The notes under the pieces are model-generated. The model saw only the letters and a list, made by a program, of their open reading frames with translations, made no database searches and was not told the DNA's origin. The translations under genes and the position numbers were made by a program. Source: an uncultured Lachnospiraceae bacterium (lineage in GTDB: Bacteria; Bacillota; Clostridia; Lachnospirales; Lachnospiraceae). From it: 19,826 nt of DNA. Below, piece after piece: positions 7,363 through 13,788 of the stretch. The stretch lies in contig UQVK01000072.1 in NCBI GenBank assembly GCA_900544445.1, positions 1 through 19,826 on the forward strand, written 5' to 3'. The first letter of the stretch is position 1. Every line of letters starts with the position of its first letter.

Positions 7363-9225
7363 ATGAAGGCAAAAACGAAAAAAAGCCGAAACAGCAAAAA
7401 CGAAAGAGAATATTCCGTTCCGGACACACTGCGATATGTTTTGGGGCTGTTCGGCCGCGAGATGAAAACGAAAGGGATTCTGGTCTGCATGGGGCAGGCG
7501 GTTTCCGGAATCCTGTATCCCTTTCTGTCGGCGGCGCTGGCCGGCGTAATCGTGGCTGCGCTCTCCGGAGGAGGGAGCGCCGGAGAGATTCTTCTCACCG
7601 TAGGCGGATATGTGGTGCTGCAGCAGGCGTTCCGCCTGCTTGCCGGATATCTGGCACAGTACGGGAATGGCGTATTCATACAGTTCCGGGCGCGGATGGG
7701 TATTCCACTTTACCGGAACTGCCTGGAAGCGGACGCTGCCTTTCTGGAGAGCGACGAAGGACAGAAAAAGATGGCGGGAGCGCTGGAAGCGGTGTTCTGG
7801 GGGGACAGGCATGGCTTTGAAGCATATACAGGGGAACTGGTGAGGCTTATGACCAACCTGGGAGGCTTCCTGCTCTATGCTTTTGTCATCGGAAGACGCA
7901 GCCTGCCGCTGCTTGCGCTGATCCTTTGTTCTGCCGTTCTGACAGCAGGCGCCTCCCTGCTGGCGAAAAGGCGGGAGGCCGGGCTGGAAAAGAAGAACGA
8001 CGCCAACCGGGCGGCTCTGTCCTATCTGCGTAAGATAACGGTGGATACGGTCAATGGAAAGGATATCCGCCTCTATCGGATGGACCGCTGGCTGCTGGGG
8101 GCGTTTGAGAAGGTCATTGACCGCTTTACGGAGCTGCGGGGAAAAGGAAAGGCCGCTTACATGGCGGCAGGGCTGTTCGGAAAGGGCCTTTCCTTTCTGA
8201 AAAATCTGCTGATCTATGGCTTCCTGATCCTTCAGATGGCGCAGGGCAGGATGTCGGTGGCGGAGTTTCTGATCTACACCGGGCTGGTTTCCGGCTTTGA
8301 CACCTGGCTGACCGCCTTTTTTTCCGCTCTGCAGGAGTTTTTCCACCATCACATCACCATCGGAAAATATCGTGCCTTTGAGGATGCTGTGGCCGTCGGA
8401 AGGCGGGAAAAATGGGGAAATGCAGTGCCGGAGAGGGGCGGACAGACACATGAGATCCGTCTGGAACAGGTTTGCTTCCGGTATCCGGGCAGTGAAACGG
8501 ATACCATCCACAATCTGAATCTGACCATCCGGCCTGGGGAACGGCTGGCGCTGGTGGGGGCAAACGGCGCGGGGAAAACCACGCTGGTGAAGCTGCTCTG
8601 CGGCCTGTACCGTCCGGATTCCGGGCGGATTCTCCTGGACGGCCAGGAGCTGGGAGAATTGACGGAGGATGCCTGCTTCCGGGAGTTTTCCGTGGTGTTT
8701 CAGGATGTGTTTACCTTTTCTTTTTCTCTCCTGGAAAATGTGTCCTGCGCGGAGGAGGAAGCAACGGATCTGGACAGACTTCGCGACAGTCTGACGCGAG
8801 CGGGCCTGATGGAGAAGGTGGACGGGCTGGACAGGGGCGTGCATACGCCCCTGAACCGGGACCTGGGAGAAAACGGCGTAAGCCTTTCCGGAGGCGAACT
8901 GCAGAAGCTGATGCTGGCCCGGTCGCTGTATAAGGGCGCGCCGGTGGTCATTCTGGATGAGCCCACAGCCGCTCTGGACCCTATTGCGGAGGGAGAGATG
9001 TATGAGAAGTACGACGAACTGCTGCAGGGGAGAACGGGAATCTTCATCTCCCACCGCTTAAGCTCTACCCGCTTCTGTGACCGGATCGTATATTTGGAAA
9101 ACGGACGGATCACGGAGCAGGGCACCCATGAAGAGTTGATGGAAAAGGGAGGCGCCTACGCGAACATGTTCACCGTTCAGGCGCAGTATTACAAAGAGGG
9201 AGAGGAGGCTGCCTGCCTTGGATAA
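7363..9225 (+). CDS. ABC exporter half-transporter (permease-ATPase fusion), first subunit
   Basis: This is a 620-residue type I (exporter-fold) ABC protein. An N-terminal membrane domain (about 25-320) carries hydrophobic helices, and the nucleotide-binding domain spans about 360-610. The Walker A is GANGAGKTT (about 398-406), the Q-loop VVFQD, the signature LSGGE (about 508-512), Walker B plus catalytic Glu VVILDEP (about 528-534), and the H-loop ISHR (about 562). All ATPase residues are intact. The start is ATG 7363 with GAAAGGAT 10 bases upstream. Its stop overlaps the second ABC gene by 8 bases, so the two very probably form a heterodimer. Substrate is unknown; peptides, drugs or lipids are all possible. 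The upstream two-component pair and short ORF suggest peptide export or antimicrobial resistance. Confidence 0.92.
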   Translation: MKAKTKKSRNSKNEREYSVPDTLRYVLGLFGREMKTKGILVCMGQAVSGILYPFLSAALAGVIVAALSGGGSAGEILLTVGGYVVLQQAFRLLAGYLAQYGNGVFIQFRARMGIPLYRNCLEADAAFLESDEGQKKMAGALEAVFWGDRHGFEAYTGELVRLMTNLGGFLLYAFVIGRRSLPLLALILCSAVLTAGASLLAKRREAGLEKKNDANRAALSYLRKITVDTVNGKDIRLYRMDRWLLGAFEKVIDRFTELRGKGKAAYMAAGLFGKGLSFLKNLLIYGFLILQMAQGRMSVAEFLIYTGLVSGFDTWLTAFFSALQEFFHHHITIGKYRAFEDAVAVGRREKWGNAVPERGGQTHEIRLEQVCFRYPGSETDTIHNLNLTIRPGERLALVGANGAGKTTLVKLLCGLYRPDSGRILLDGQELGELTEDACFREFSVVFQDVFTFSFSLLENVSCAEEEATDLDRLRDSLTRAGLMEKVDGLDRGVHTPLNRDLGENGVSLSGGELQKLMLARSLYKGAPVVILDEPTAALDPIAEGEMYEKYDELLQGRTGIFISHRLSSTRFCDRIVYLENGRITEQGTHEELMEKGGAYANMFTVQAQYYKEGEEAACLG

Positions 9226-11140
9226 ACAAATCACTTTTTGGGGAAAATTACGGAAAAAATGGATGGAAAGCGAGTTTGCGTCCACCCACCGGGTGGGATT
9301 CCGGCTTCTGAAAATGGTGCATGAAACGGACTCCACCATCCTTCCCTTGAATCTTCTGATGATCTGCGTGAATCTGGCGGAGATCTATGCAGGTCTGTTC
9401 CTCACATCGGCCCTGATCGACAGTCTGCTTGCCGCCCACTTCCGGCAGGCAGCGCGGTACGCTCTTCTGCTCGCTGCTTCCGCGCTGGCGCTGGGAAGCA
9501 TTGGTGAGGTGCTGTTAAAGAAGGTCCGGACCGTACAAAACCGGCTCTGGCAGATCGTGTATCTGTGGATTGCGAAAAAAGCGATTTCTCTGGACTATGA
9601 GACCATGGAAGACCCGGAGGCCGTCAAAAAGCTCTTGACAGCGGAGCGGACCTGCGATATGTATGGAAGCGTGGGGATCGTGGTTCTCAATTACGGAGAA
9701 CTGCTGAAAGCCCTTCTGAACATCGTTATTTCAATGGGCCTGTCGTGGCAGCTGGTGCTGAAGCATCCCGCAGCGGGCGGCATAACGCCCCTTTCCGGGC
9801 GGGAGGATGGAATCGGGCAGGCGGCCGCTCTGCTTTCCGTGCCGGGCCTTTCTCTGCTCCTGTTCGGCGCGGCTCTTGCGGGAATGGCCTTTCTTTCTGG
9901 GCGCACGGCGCATAAATATGCGGAAAGGGGGAAGAAGATTTTTCAGAACCATGCGGGAGTAGAGGAGAAGCTTACCTACCTGAACAACAATATTTTCTTT
10001 AACTACCGGGCGGGCAAAGTCATCCGTATCTTCAAAATGCAGGAAATGCTCCTGAAAAACGGGGAAAGAGAGCTTGCCGGAATGATCAATTTTTATGTTA
10101 ATTGGCTTCGCACAAGCCGCAGAGAGACTATGGAAAACCTGACCACCAGCGGCCTGTTTACCGTCTTTTCCTATCTGCTGGTGGTTTTAAAGACCATTTC
10201 CGGCGCCATCACTGTCGGAGCCTTTACCCGGTATGTGGGAGCACTGAATCAGTTCGGAAGTGCCTGCGCCTCCCTGATCGAATACAATGCGGCCATCCGC
10301 CGAAACGCTGTTTACATGGGGGAATTTCTGGCCTTTCTGGATGTGGAGGAAAAGCATTCCCACGGCACGATCCCCGTGGAAAAGCGGGATGACGGGGAAT
10401 ATGAGCTGGCCTTTGAAGATGTGAGCTTCCGTTATCCGGGAAGTGAGAAATATGTGCTGAAGAATGTGAACTGCCGTCTGGACATGAAGCGGAAAATGGC
10501 GGTGGTAGGACGAAACGGTGCGGGAAAAACCACCTTCATCAAGCTGCTCTGTGGCCTGTATGAGCCCACAGAAGGGCGTATCACCTTAAACGGGGTGGAC
10601 ATCCGCAAATATAAGCCCGATGAATACCGGGATTTGTTCGGCGTGGTGTTTCAGGATTTTCGCCTGTTCTCCTTCCTGGTGTGGGAAAATGTGGCAACCG
10701 GATATGAGCGGGACGATGGCCGCCTTTGGAAAGCTCTGTATCAGGCCGGCGCCCAGGAGTTTGTGAAAAACATGCCGGAGGGACTGGAAACCCTGCTTTA
10801 TAAGGATACGGGTGAGGGCGTGGAAATCTCCGGCGGAGAAGCCCAGAAGCTGGCGATCGCCCGCGCCCTGTACAAGGATGGAGCCCTGGTGGTTCTGGAT
10901 GAGCCGACAGCCGCCCTGGACCCGCTGGCGGAAGCGGAGGTCTACGCCCGCTTCGATGAGATGACCGAGGGCAAGACCAGCATCTATATCTCCCACCGGA
11001 TGAGCAGCTGCCGTTTCTGCGACGACATCATGGTTTTTGATGACGGAAGGATTGCAGAACGGGGCAGCCACGAAACCCTGCTGGCCGCGGGAGGGCTGTA
11101 TTCGCAGCTGTGGAATGCGCAGGCGAAGTATTATGCATGA
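9218..11140 (+). CDS. ABC exporter half-transporter, second subunit
   Basis: This 640-residue exporter-type ABC protein is paralogous to its neighbour. The membrane domain covers about residues 30-350. It includes a polar insert around residues 184-207 (HPAAGGITPLSGRED region) that may be an external loop. The ATPase domain has Walker A GRNGAGKTT (about 431-439), VVFQD, signature ISGGE (about 538), VVLDEP (about 558) and ISHR (about 591), all canonical. Translation is assigned to TTG 9218 because AGGAGG (9203-9208) sits 9 bases upstream and the frame enters DKQITFWGKL directly. No ATG fits. The start overlaps the previous stop by 8 bases, implying translational coupling and equal dosage. A hairpin terminator follows 35 bases after the stop. 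Both subunits end in a similar QAQYY/QAKYY motif. Confidence 0.92.
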   Translation: MDKQITFWGKLRKKWMESEFASTHRVGFRLLKMVHETDSTILPLNLLMICVNLAEIYAGLFLTSALIDSLLAAHFRQAARYALLLAASALALGSIGEVLLKKVRTVQNRLWQIVYLWIAKKAISLDYETMEDPEAVKKLLTAERTCDMYGSVGIVVLNYGELLKALLNIVISMGLSWQLVLKHPAAGGITPLSGREDGIGQAAALLSVPGLSLLLFGAALAGMAFLSGRTAHKYAERGKKIFQNHAGVEEKLTYLNNNIFFNYRAGKVIRIFKMQEMLLKNGERELAGMINFYVNWLRTSRRETMENLTTSGLFTVFSYLLVVLKTISGAITVGAFTRYVGALNQFGSACASLIEYNAAIRRNAVYMGEFLAFLDVEEKHSHGTIPVEKRDDGEYELAFEDVSFRYPGSEKYVLKNVNCRLDMKRKMAVVGRNGAGKTTFIKLLCGLYEPTEGRITLNGVDIRKYKPDEYRDLFGVVFQDFRLFSFLVWENVATGYERDDGRLWKALYQAGAQEFVKNMPEGLETLLYKDTGEGVEISGGEAQKLAIARALYKDGALVVLDEPTAALDPLAEAEVYARFDEMTEGKTSIYISHRMSSCRFCDDIMVFDDGRIAERGSHETLLAAGGLYSQLWNAQAKYYA

Positions 11141-11175
11141 ATGGCCGGATGGCCCGTCTGTGCGGGGATCGAAAT

Positions 11176-11202
11176 GGGAGCGTGAAGAACGCTCCCGATT
11201 TG
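11176..11202 (+). terminator. Putative terminator of the ABC operon
   Basis: GGGAGCG (11176-11182) and CGCTCCC (11190-11196) form a perfect 7-bp stem with loop TGAAGAA, followed by GATTTG. It is 35 bases after the second ABC stop. The T-tract is short, so efficiency is uncertain. Confidence 0.55.
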
Positions 11203-11270
11203 CGTGATGCGCCCGGCAAATGGCCGCCGTATTTGCGCGGGCAGACATTTGTTTCAGAGAAATGGTTTTC

Positions 11271-11316
11271 AAGACAAATTTTCCTGACAAATCAAGACAA
11301 ATTTTTCTGACAAATT
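11271..11316 (+). repeat. Two tandem 23-bp repeats containing four GACAAAT boxes
   Basis: Two copies of a 23-bp unit (11271-11293 and 11294-11316) match at about 21 of 23 bases. Each unit has two GACAAAT boxes, giving boxes at 11273, 11286, 11296 and 11309 (start-to-start spacing 13, 10, 13). They end 4 bases before the -35 of the promoter at 11321. That position suits an operator for an activator or repressor. The protein that binds is unknown. The region is AT-rich compared with flanking genes. Confidence 0.65.
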
Positions 11317-11320
11317 TCTC

Positions 11321-11349
11321 TTGTATGCATGCCCGAGAGGTGCTACAAT
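11321..11349 (+). promoter_or_regulatory. Putative promoter of the Rpn nuclease leader
   Basis: TTGTAT (11321-11326), a 17-base spacer and TACAAT (11344-11349, 5/6 consensus) form a plausible sigma-A promoter. Transcription would start near 11356, about 220 bases before the nuclease start. The -35 is weak, in line with an activator at the adjacent repeats. Confidence 0.55.
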
Positions 11350-11375
11350 GCACATAAGCATAAATTTCTATATTT

Positions 11376-11433
11376 AAAGCCATTCGGCTTTCGTCAGGAC
11401 AGAATGTCTGCTGTCCTCTCTGACGTTTCTTTC
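11376..11433 (+). other. Two consecutive hairpins in the Rpn leader, second terminator-like
   Basis: AAAGCC-ATTC-GGCTTT (11376-11391) is a 6-bp hairpin. Directly after it CGTCA plus GGACAG (11392-11402) pairs with CTGTCC (11411-11416) and, after a 4-base bulge, TGACG (11421-11425). TTTCTTTC follows (11426-11433). If transcribed from the promoter at 11321 this would make a structured RNA of about 78 bases, or an attenuator ahead of the nuclease gene. It matches no riboswitch I recognise. Confidence 0.45.
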
Positions 11434-11496
11434 AGAACTCTATGCTGAATTCTTTTTTTCCAACAACCATTTATACAGCAATATGATTGCGGTAAT

Positions 11497-11528
11497 CGGC
11501 AGGAGTGACTGAGTGATGGCTCCTGCCG
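11497..11528 (+). promoter_or_regulatory. Hairpin masking the ribosome site of the upstream ORF
   Basis: CGGCAGGAG (11497-11505) and CTCCTGCCG (11520-11528) form a perfect 9-bp stem with a 14-base loop. The left arm contains the AGGAG that would serve the ATG at 11516, which lies in the loop. Translation of the short ORF, and through coupling the nuclease, could be held off by this fold. Because the stem is symmetric it also forms on the opposite strand. Confidence 0.5.
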
Positions 11529-11581
11529 GAACAGAAGCGTTTTTGCGCTTTTACATCATACAGAAAGGAGCCTGCCTGTGA
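11516..11581 (+). CDS. Candidate 21-residue upstream ORF coupled to the Rpn nuclease
   Basis: ATG 11516 is preceded by AGGAG at 10 bases. The frame encodes MAPAGTEAFLRFYIIQKGAC plus a final L. Its TGA (11579-11581) overlaps the nuclease GTG (11578-11580) in a GTGA arrangement, the classic sign of translational coupling. The peptide itself looks like nothing known and probably acts only through its translation. It is too short for the coding signal to be convincing alone. Confidence 0.35.
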   Translation: MAPAGTEAFLRFYIIQKGACL

Positions 11582-11582
11582 A
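11555..11582 (-). promoter_or_regulatory. Possible antisense promoter over the Rpn start
   Basis: On the minus strand TTCACA (forward 11577-11582, 5/6 consensus) and TATGAT (forward 11555-11560, 5/6) are 16 bases apart. A transcript from here would run antisense through the whole nuclease leader. It may be a chance match. Confidence 0.3.
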
Positions 11583-12666
11583 AGAGGATGGAAAGACATT
11601 ACAAGAAAAAAAGTCACGAAAGAAAATCAGAAGCGATGGGAAAATCGCCGGACAGGGTATGAAAAAGGACTCTGTCACAACCCTGCTGTTTCAGGCAAAC
11701 AATGAAAATTTTGCCGAGCTTTTTAATCGGACGTTGCTGGCCGATGAGCCGGTGGTGCCGGAGGAACTGGGGGAGGAGAATATAAAGGAGACCGCCTATC
11801 TCAGAGTGACGAAGGAGGCCGGCGGGACGACGCTGGTACAGTATCGGGATGTGGCAAAAGGGGTCAGAAACGAAAGGATTTTCGCCGTTCTCGGCATAGA
11901 AAATCAGTCGGAGATCGATTATGCCATGCCCTTTCGGGTGCTTGAACTGGATTTTGTCAATTATGCCCGCCAGATGCAGATCATCCGGGAACGCCATGAG
12001 GCGGAATGGAAAGCAGAAGAGGGCTGCAGGCGCAGACCGCCCGGCGTCACGGCCGGGGAGTATCTGGGCAGGTTTTTAAGGACAGACCGGATTGTCCGCT
12101 GTGTGACGCTGGTGGTGTACTGGGGGGAGGAACCCTGGGACGGGCCAATGAGGCTGTCAGACCTTTTTGAAACGGAGACGGAAGCGCCATGCGCAGTGCA
12201 GGTGGACATGAACCTGCTTGACGTCTGCCGGATGAGCGATGAAGAAATCTGCAGCTATACGGGGGAACTGCGGACGGTGTTCGGATTCCGGAAATATGCC
12301 GAAAACAAGGAGCGTCTTGGAAGGTTTATTGCCGGTAACCGGGAGCATTTCAGCAACGTTTCCGAAACGGCGATGAATGCGTTGGAAGAACTGACGCACT
12401 CGCTGGAACTGAAGAAAATCAGAACGTCAGAATATCTGACAGCGGAAGGAGGCTACAATATGTGCCGTGGAATTCAGGGAATGATTCAGGATGGAAAGAT
12501 GGATGGAATCAGAGTGGGTAGGATAGAGGGAGAAGCGAAAGCGAAGAAGGAGATGGCGCGCTCCCTTGCGGGTATGGGAATGAACGTTGAGAAAATTGCG
12601 GAAGCTGCAAAGGTCAGCATCTCGATTGTCCGGGAATGGCTGTCTGAGAACGCCGGATGCCCGTAA
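11578..12666 (+). CDS. Rpn family recombination-promoting nuclease / PD-(D/E)XK putative transposase
   Basis: This 362-residue protein belongs to the Rpn/PDDEXK group of DNA endonucleases, often annotated as putative transposases. The nuclease core lies around residues 35-260. D91 in QYRD and the pair E108/Q110 in GIENQS fit the PD-(D/E)xQ active-site layout. The conserved DYAMPFR (114-120) and NYARQ follow. The C-terminus has a charged EGEAKAKKEMARSL helix and then a helix-turn-helix-like tail (about 333-357, MNVEKIAEAAKVSISIVREW). GTG 11578 is used because AAAGGAG (11564-11570) is 7 bases upstream; ATG at residue 28 lacks such a site. The first 27 residues are lysine-rich. No inverted repeats or partner transposase adjoin it, so it is a solitary nuclease gene. 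It converges on the TRIC gene with 16 bases between stops. Confidence 0.85.
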   Translation: MKEDGKTLQEKKSRKKIRSDGKIAGQGMKKDSVTTLLFQANNENFAELFNRTLLADEPVVPEELGEENIKETAYLRVTKEAGGTTLVQYRDVAKGVRNERIFAVLGIENQSEIDYAMPFRVLELDFVNYARQMQIIRERHEAEWKAEEGCRRRPPGVTAGEYLGRFLRTDRIVRCVTLVVYWGEEPWDGPMRLSDLFETETEAPCAVQVDMNLLDVCRMSDEEICSYTGELRTVFGFRKYAENKERLGRFIAGNREHFSNVSETAMNALEELTHSLELKKIRTSEYLTAEGGYNMCRGIQGMIQDGKMDGIRVGRIEGEAKAKKEMARSLAGMGMNVEKIAEAAKVSISIVREWLSENAGCP

Positions 12667-12682
12667 GGGGCCCTGGCATTCT

Positions 12683-13339
12683 TTACTCTCCGTCAGTTTT
12701 GATTTTCGGCAGATCCCACCGGTAATGGCTGGCGAGCATCCGGATGGCGATTACCAGAAGGGCGCTTACAACCATGGCCAGATCGGAGCGGGTGTATTCC
12801 AGAAAAAAGGTGTACAGACAGGCGCCTGCGATGGATGCACAGGCGTAAATATGTTTTTTCAGGACATAGGGCGTCTCTCCCGCCATGATGTCACGCAGGA
12901 TGCCGCCGCCGATGCCGGTGATCACACCCAGGAAGATGATGAGGAAATGGTAGCTGCCGTAACCGGCTTCCACTCCGGTGTCGATGCCTGTTACCGTGAA
13001 CGCGCCGAGACCGATGGCGTCCAGAATGTTCATGATTTTCTCGTACTGCTCAATGTATCTGCCGCCGAGCAGGGAAGGGCGCAGTCGGAACAGGACAAAG
13101 AGGACAATCACCGTCAGAAAGGCGGCGAATACATAAACCGGATTGCGGAACATGTTTGGCGGAATGTTTCCGATCATCAGGTCACGCAGCATTCCGCCGC
13201 CCACGGCCGTTATGACTCCCAGAACGATGATGCCGAACAGATCCAGCTTTTTACGGACCGCCACCATGGCTCCGGAGGAGGCGAAGGCGACGGTTCCGAT
13301 GATTTCTACGAAAAAGATAACGTTTGACTGCAGTTCCAT
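12683..13339 (-). CDS. TRIC/UPF0126 (YicG-like) membrane channel protein
   Basis: This 218-residue integral membrane protein has about seven hydrophobic helices and the internal duplication of the UPF0126 family. The first copy has AVGGGMLRDLMIGNIPP (about 45-61). The second has GIGGGILRDIMAGETPY (about 132-148). Relatives adopt the TRIC cation-channel fold, and some have been linked to small-molecule or ion movement; the physiological substrate here is unknown. The start is ATG at 13337-13339 with TGAGG about 10 bases upstream. The C-terminus ends in a short charged tail. It is transcribed alone, from a likely promoter at 13427-13455. The length is normal for the family. Confidence 0.9.
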   Translation of the reverse strand: MELQSNVIFFVEIIGTVAFASSGAMVAVRKKLDLFGIIVLGVITAVGGGMLRDLMIGNIPPNMFRNPVYVFAAFLTVIVLFVLFRLRPSLLGGRYIEQYEKIMNILDAIGLGAFTVTGIDTGVEAGYGSYHFLIIFLGVITGIGGGILRDIMAGETPYVLKKHIYACASIAGACLYTFFLEYTRSDLAMVVSALLVIAIRMLASHYRWDLPKIKTDGE

Positions 13340-13426
13340 GATTTATAACCTCATAATCATTTCTGAGTTTCCGGGCGGGAGGACGCCTGCATACAGGCCT
13401 TTTCAACAGCCCGTCCGGGCCGTTTC

Positions 13427-13455
13427 ATCATAGCACGAAACCTTTCTCATATCCA
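13427..13455 (-). promoter_or_regulatory. Putative promoter of the TRIC/UPF0126 gene
   Basis: On the minus strand TATGAT (forward 13427-13432) lies 17 bases from TGGATA (forward 13450-13455). It would give a leader of about 80 bases containing two small GC hairpins (GCCC/GGGC and GCCTG/CAGGC). The -35 is weak. Confidence 0.45.
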
Positions 13456-13467
13456 TACCAAAAAACG

Positions 13468-13496
13468 TAGAAAAAAGAAAAAGAATCCCTTATAAT
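13468..13496 (+). promoter_or_regulatory. Possible promoter left of the inverted-repeat element
   Basis: A perfect TATAAT stands at 13491-13496 in an A-rich stretch, but the hexamer 17 bases upstream (TAGAAA) is poor. If used, transcription would begin just before the 13510-13697 element and carry it as leader RNA towards the aldo/keto reductase. No better promoter was seen between the element and that gene. Confidence 0.3.
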
Positions 13497-13509
13497 AGAA
13501 AAGGACAGA

Positions 13510-13697
13510 TGTTACAGTTCACTCCGCGCCATTCGCAAAGCCGCGCTCCGCGCTCTCCGCTGCTTCGCAGCTTCGAAGAATCGTCTCTGACGATTCTTTG
13601 CTCATAGCATGGCGCTCCCTTCGTCCGCTCAGAGCCAGCCATCTGTTCGTACAAGCACGACATCTGACTGGCTCTGGCGGACGAGTGAACTGTAACA
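13510..13697. repeat. 188-bp inverted-repeat element (MITE-like or structured RNA)
   Basis: The ends are perfect 15-bp inverted repeats, TGTTACAGTTCACTC (13510-13524) and its complement (13683-13697). Inside are two arms. The left arm is bounded by GCGCCAT/ATGGCGC (13526-13532, 13609-13615) and GCAAAG/CTTTGC. It contains hairpins GCTGC-TTC-GCAGC (13559-13571) and AAGAATCGTC-TCT-GACGATTCTT (13576-13598). The right arm pairs TCGTCCGC with GCGGACGA (13621-13628, 13677-13684) and AGAGCCAG with CTGGCTCT (13631-13638, 13668-13675). Together they form a junction-like fold on either strand. There is no ORF and no obvious target-site duplication. It most resembles a dispersed non-autonomous repeat; copy number cannot be judged from one window. 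It occupies most of the 449-base gap between the TRIC and aldo/keto reductase genes. Confidence 0.75.
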
Positions 13698-13788
13698 GAA
13701 AAATGATTCTCAAAAGGGAAGCCGTCAAAACCGGAAGGGCCTGGTTCCGGTGCGCTGCCCCGGGGGAAAGCTGAAAAGGAGAAGGATT

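Noticed and set aside
7184..7366. 60-codon frame whose TGA overlaps the first ABC start (ATGA)
   Set aside because: The AGGAGG directly abuts its ATG, and the translation has no structure or family resemblance. The overlap is tempting but the 24-codon frame has better spacing. Neither is proven.
11497..11528. Perfect 9-bp hairpin as an intrinsic terminator
   Set aside because: No T-run follows on either strand. It overlaps a ribosome site instead, so a translational role fits better.
11578..12666. Complete insertion sequence around the Rpn gene
   Set aside because: No terminal inverted repeats or target duplications were found flanking the gene, and Rpn proteins commonly stand alone.
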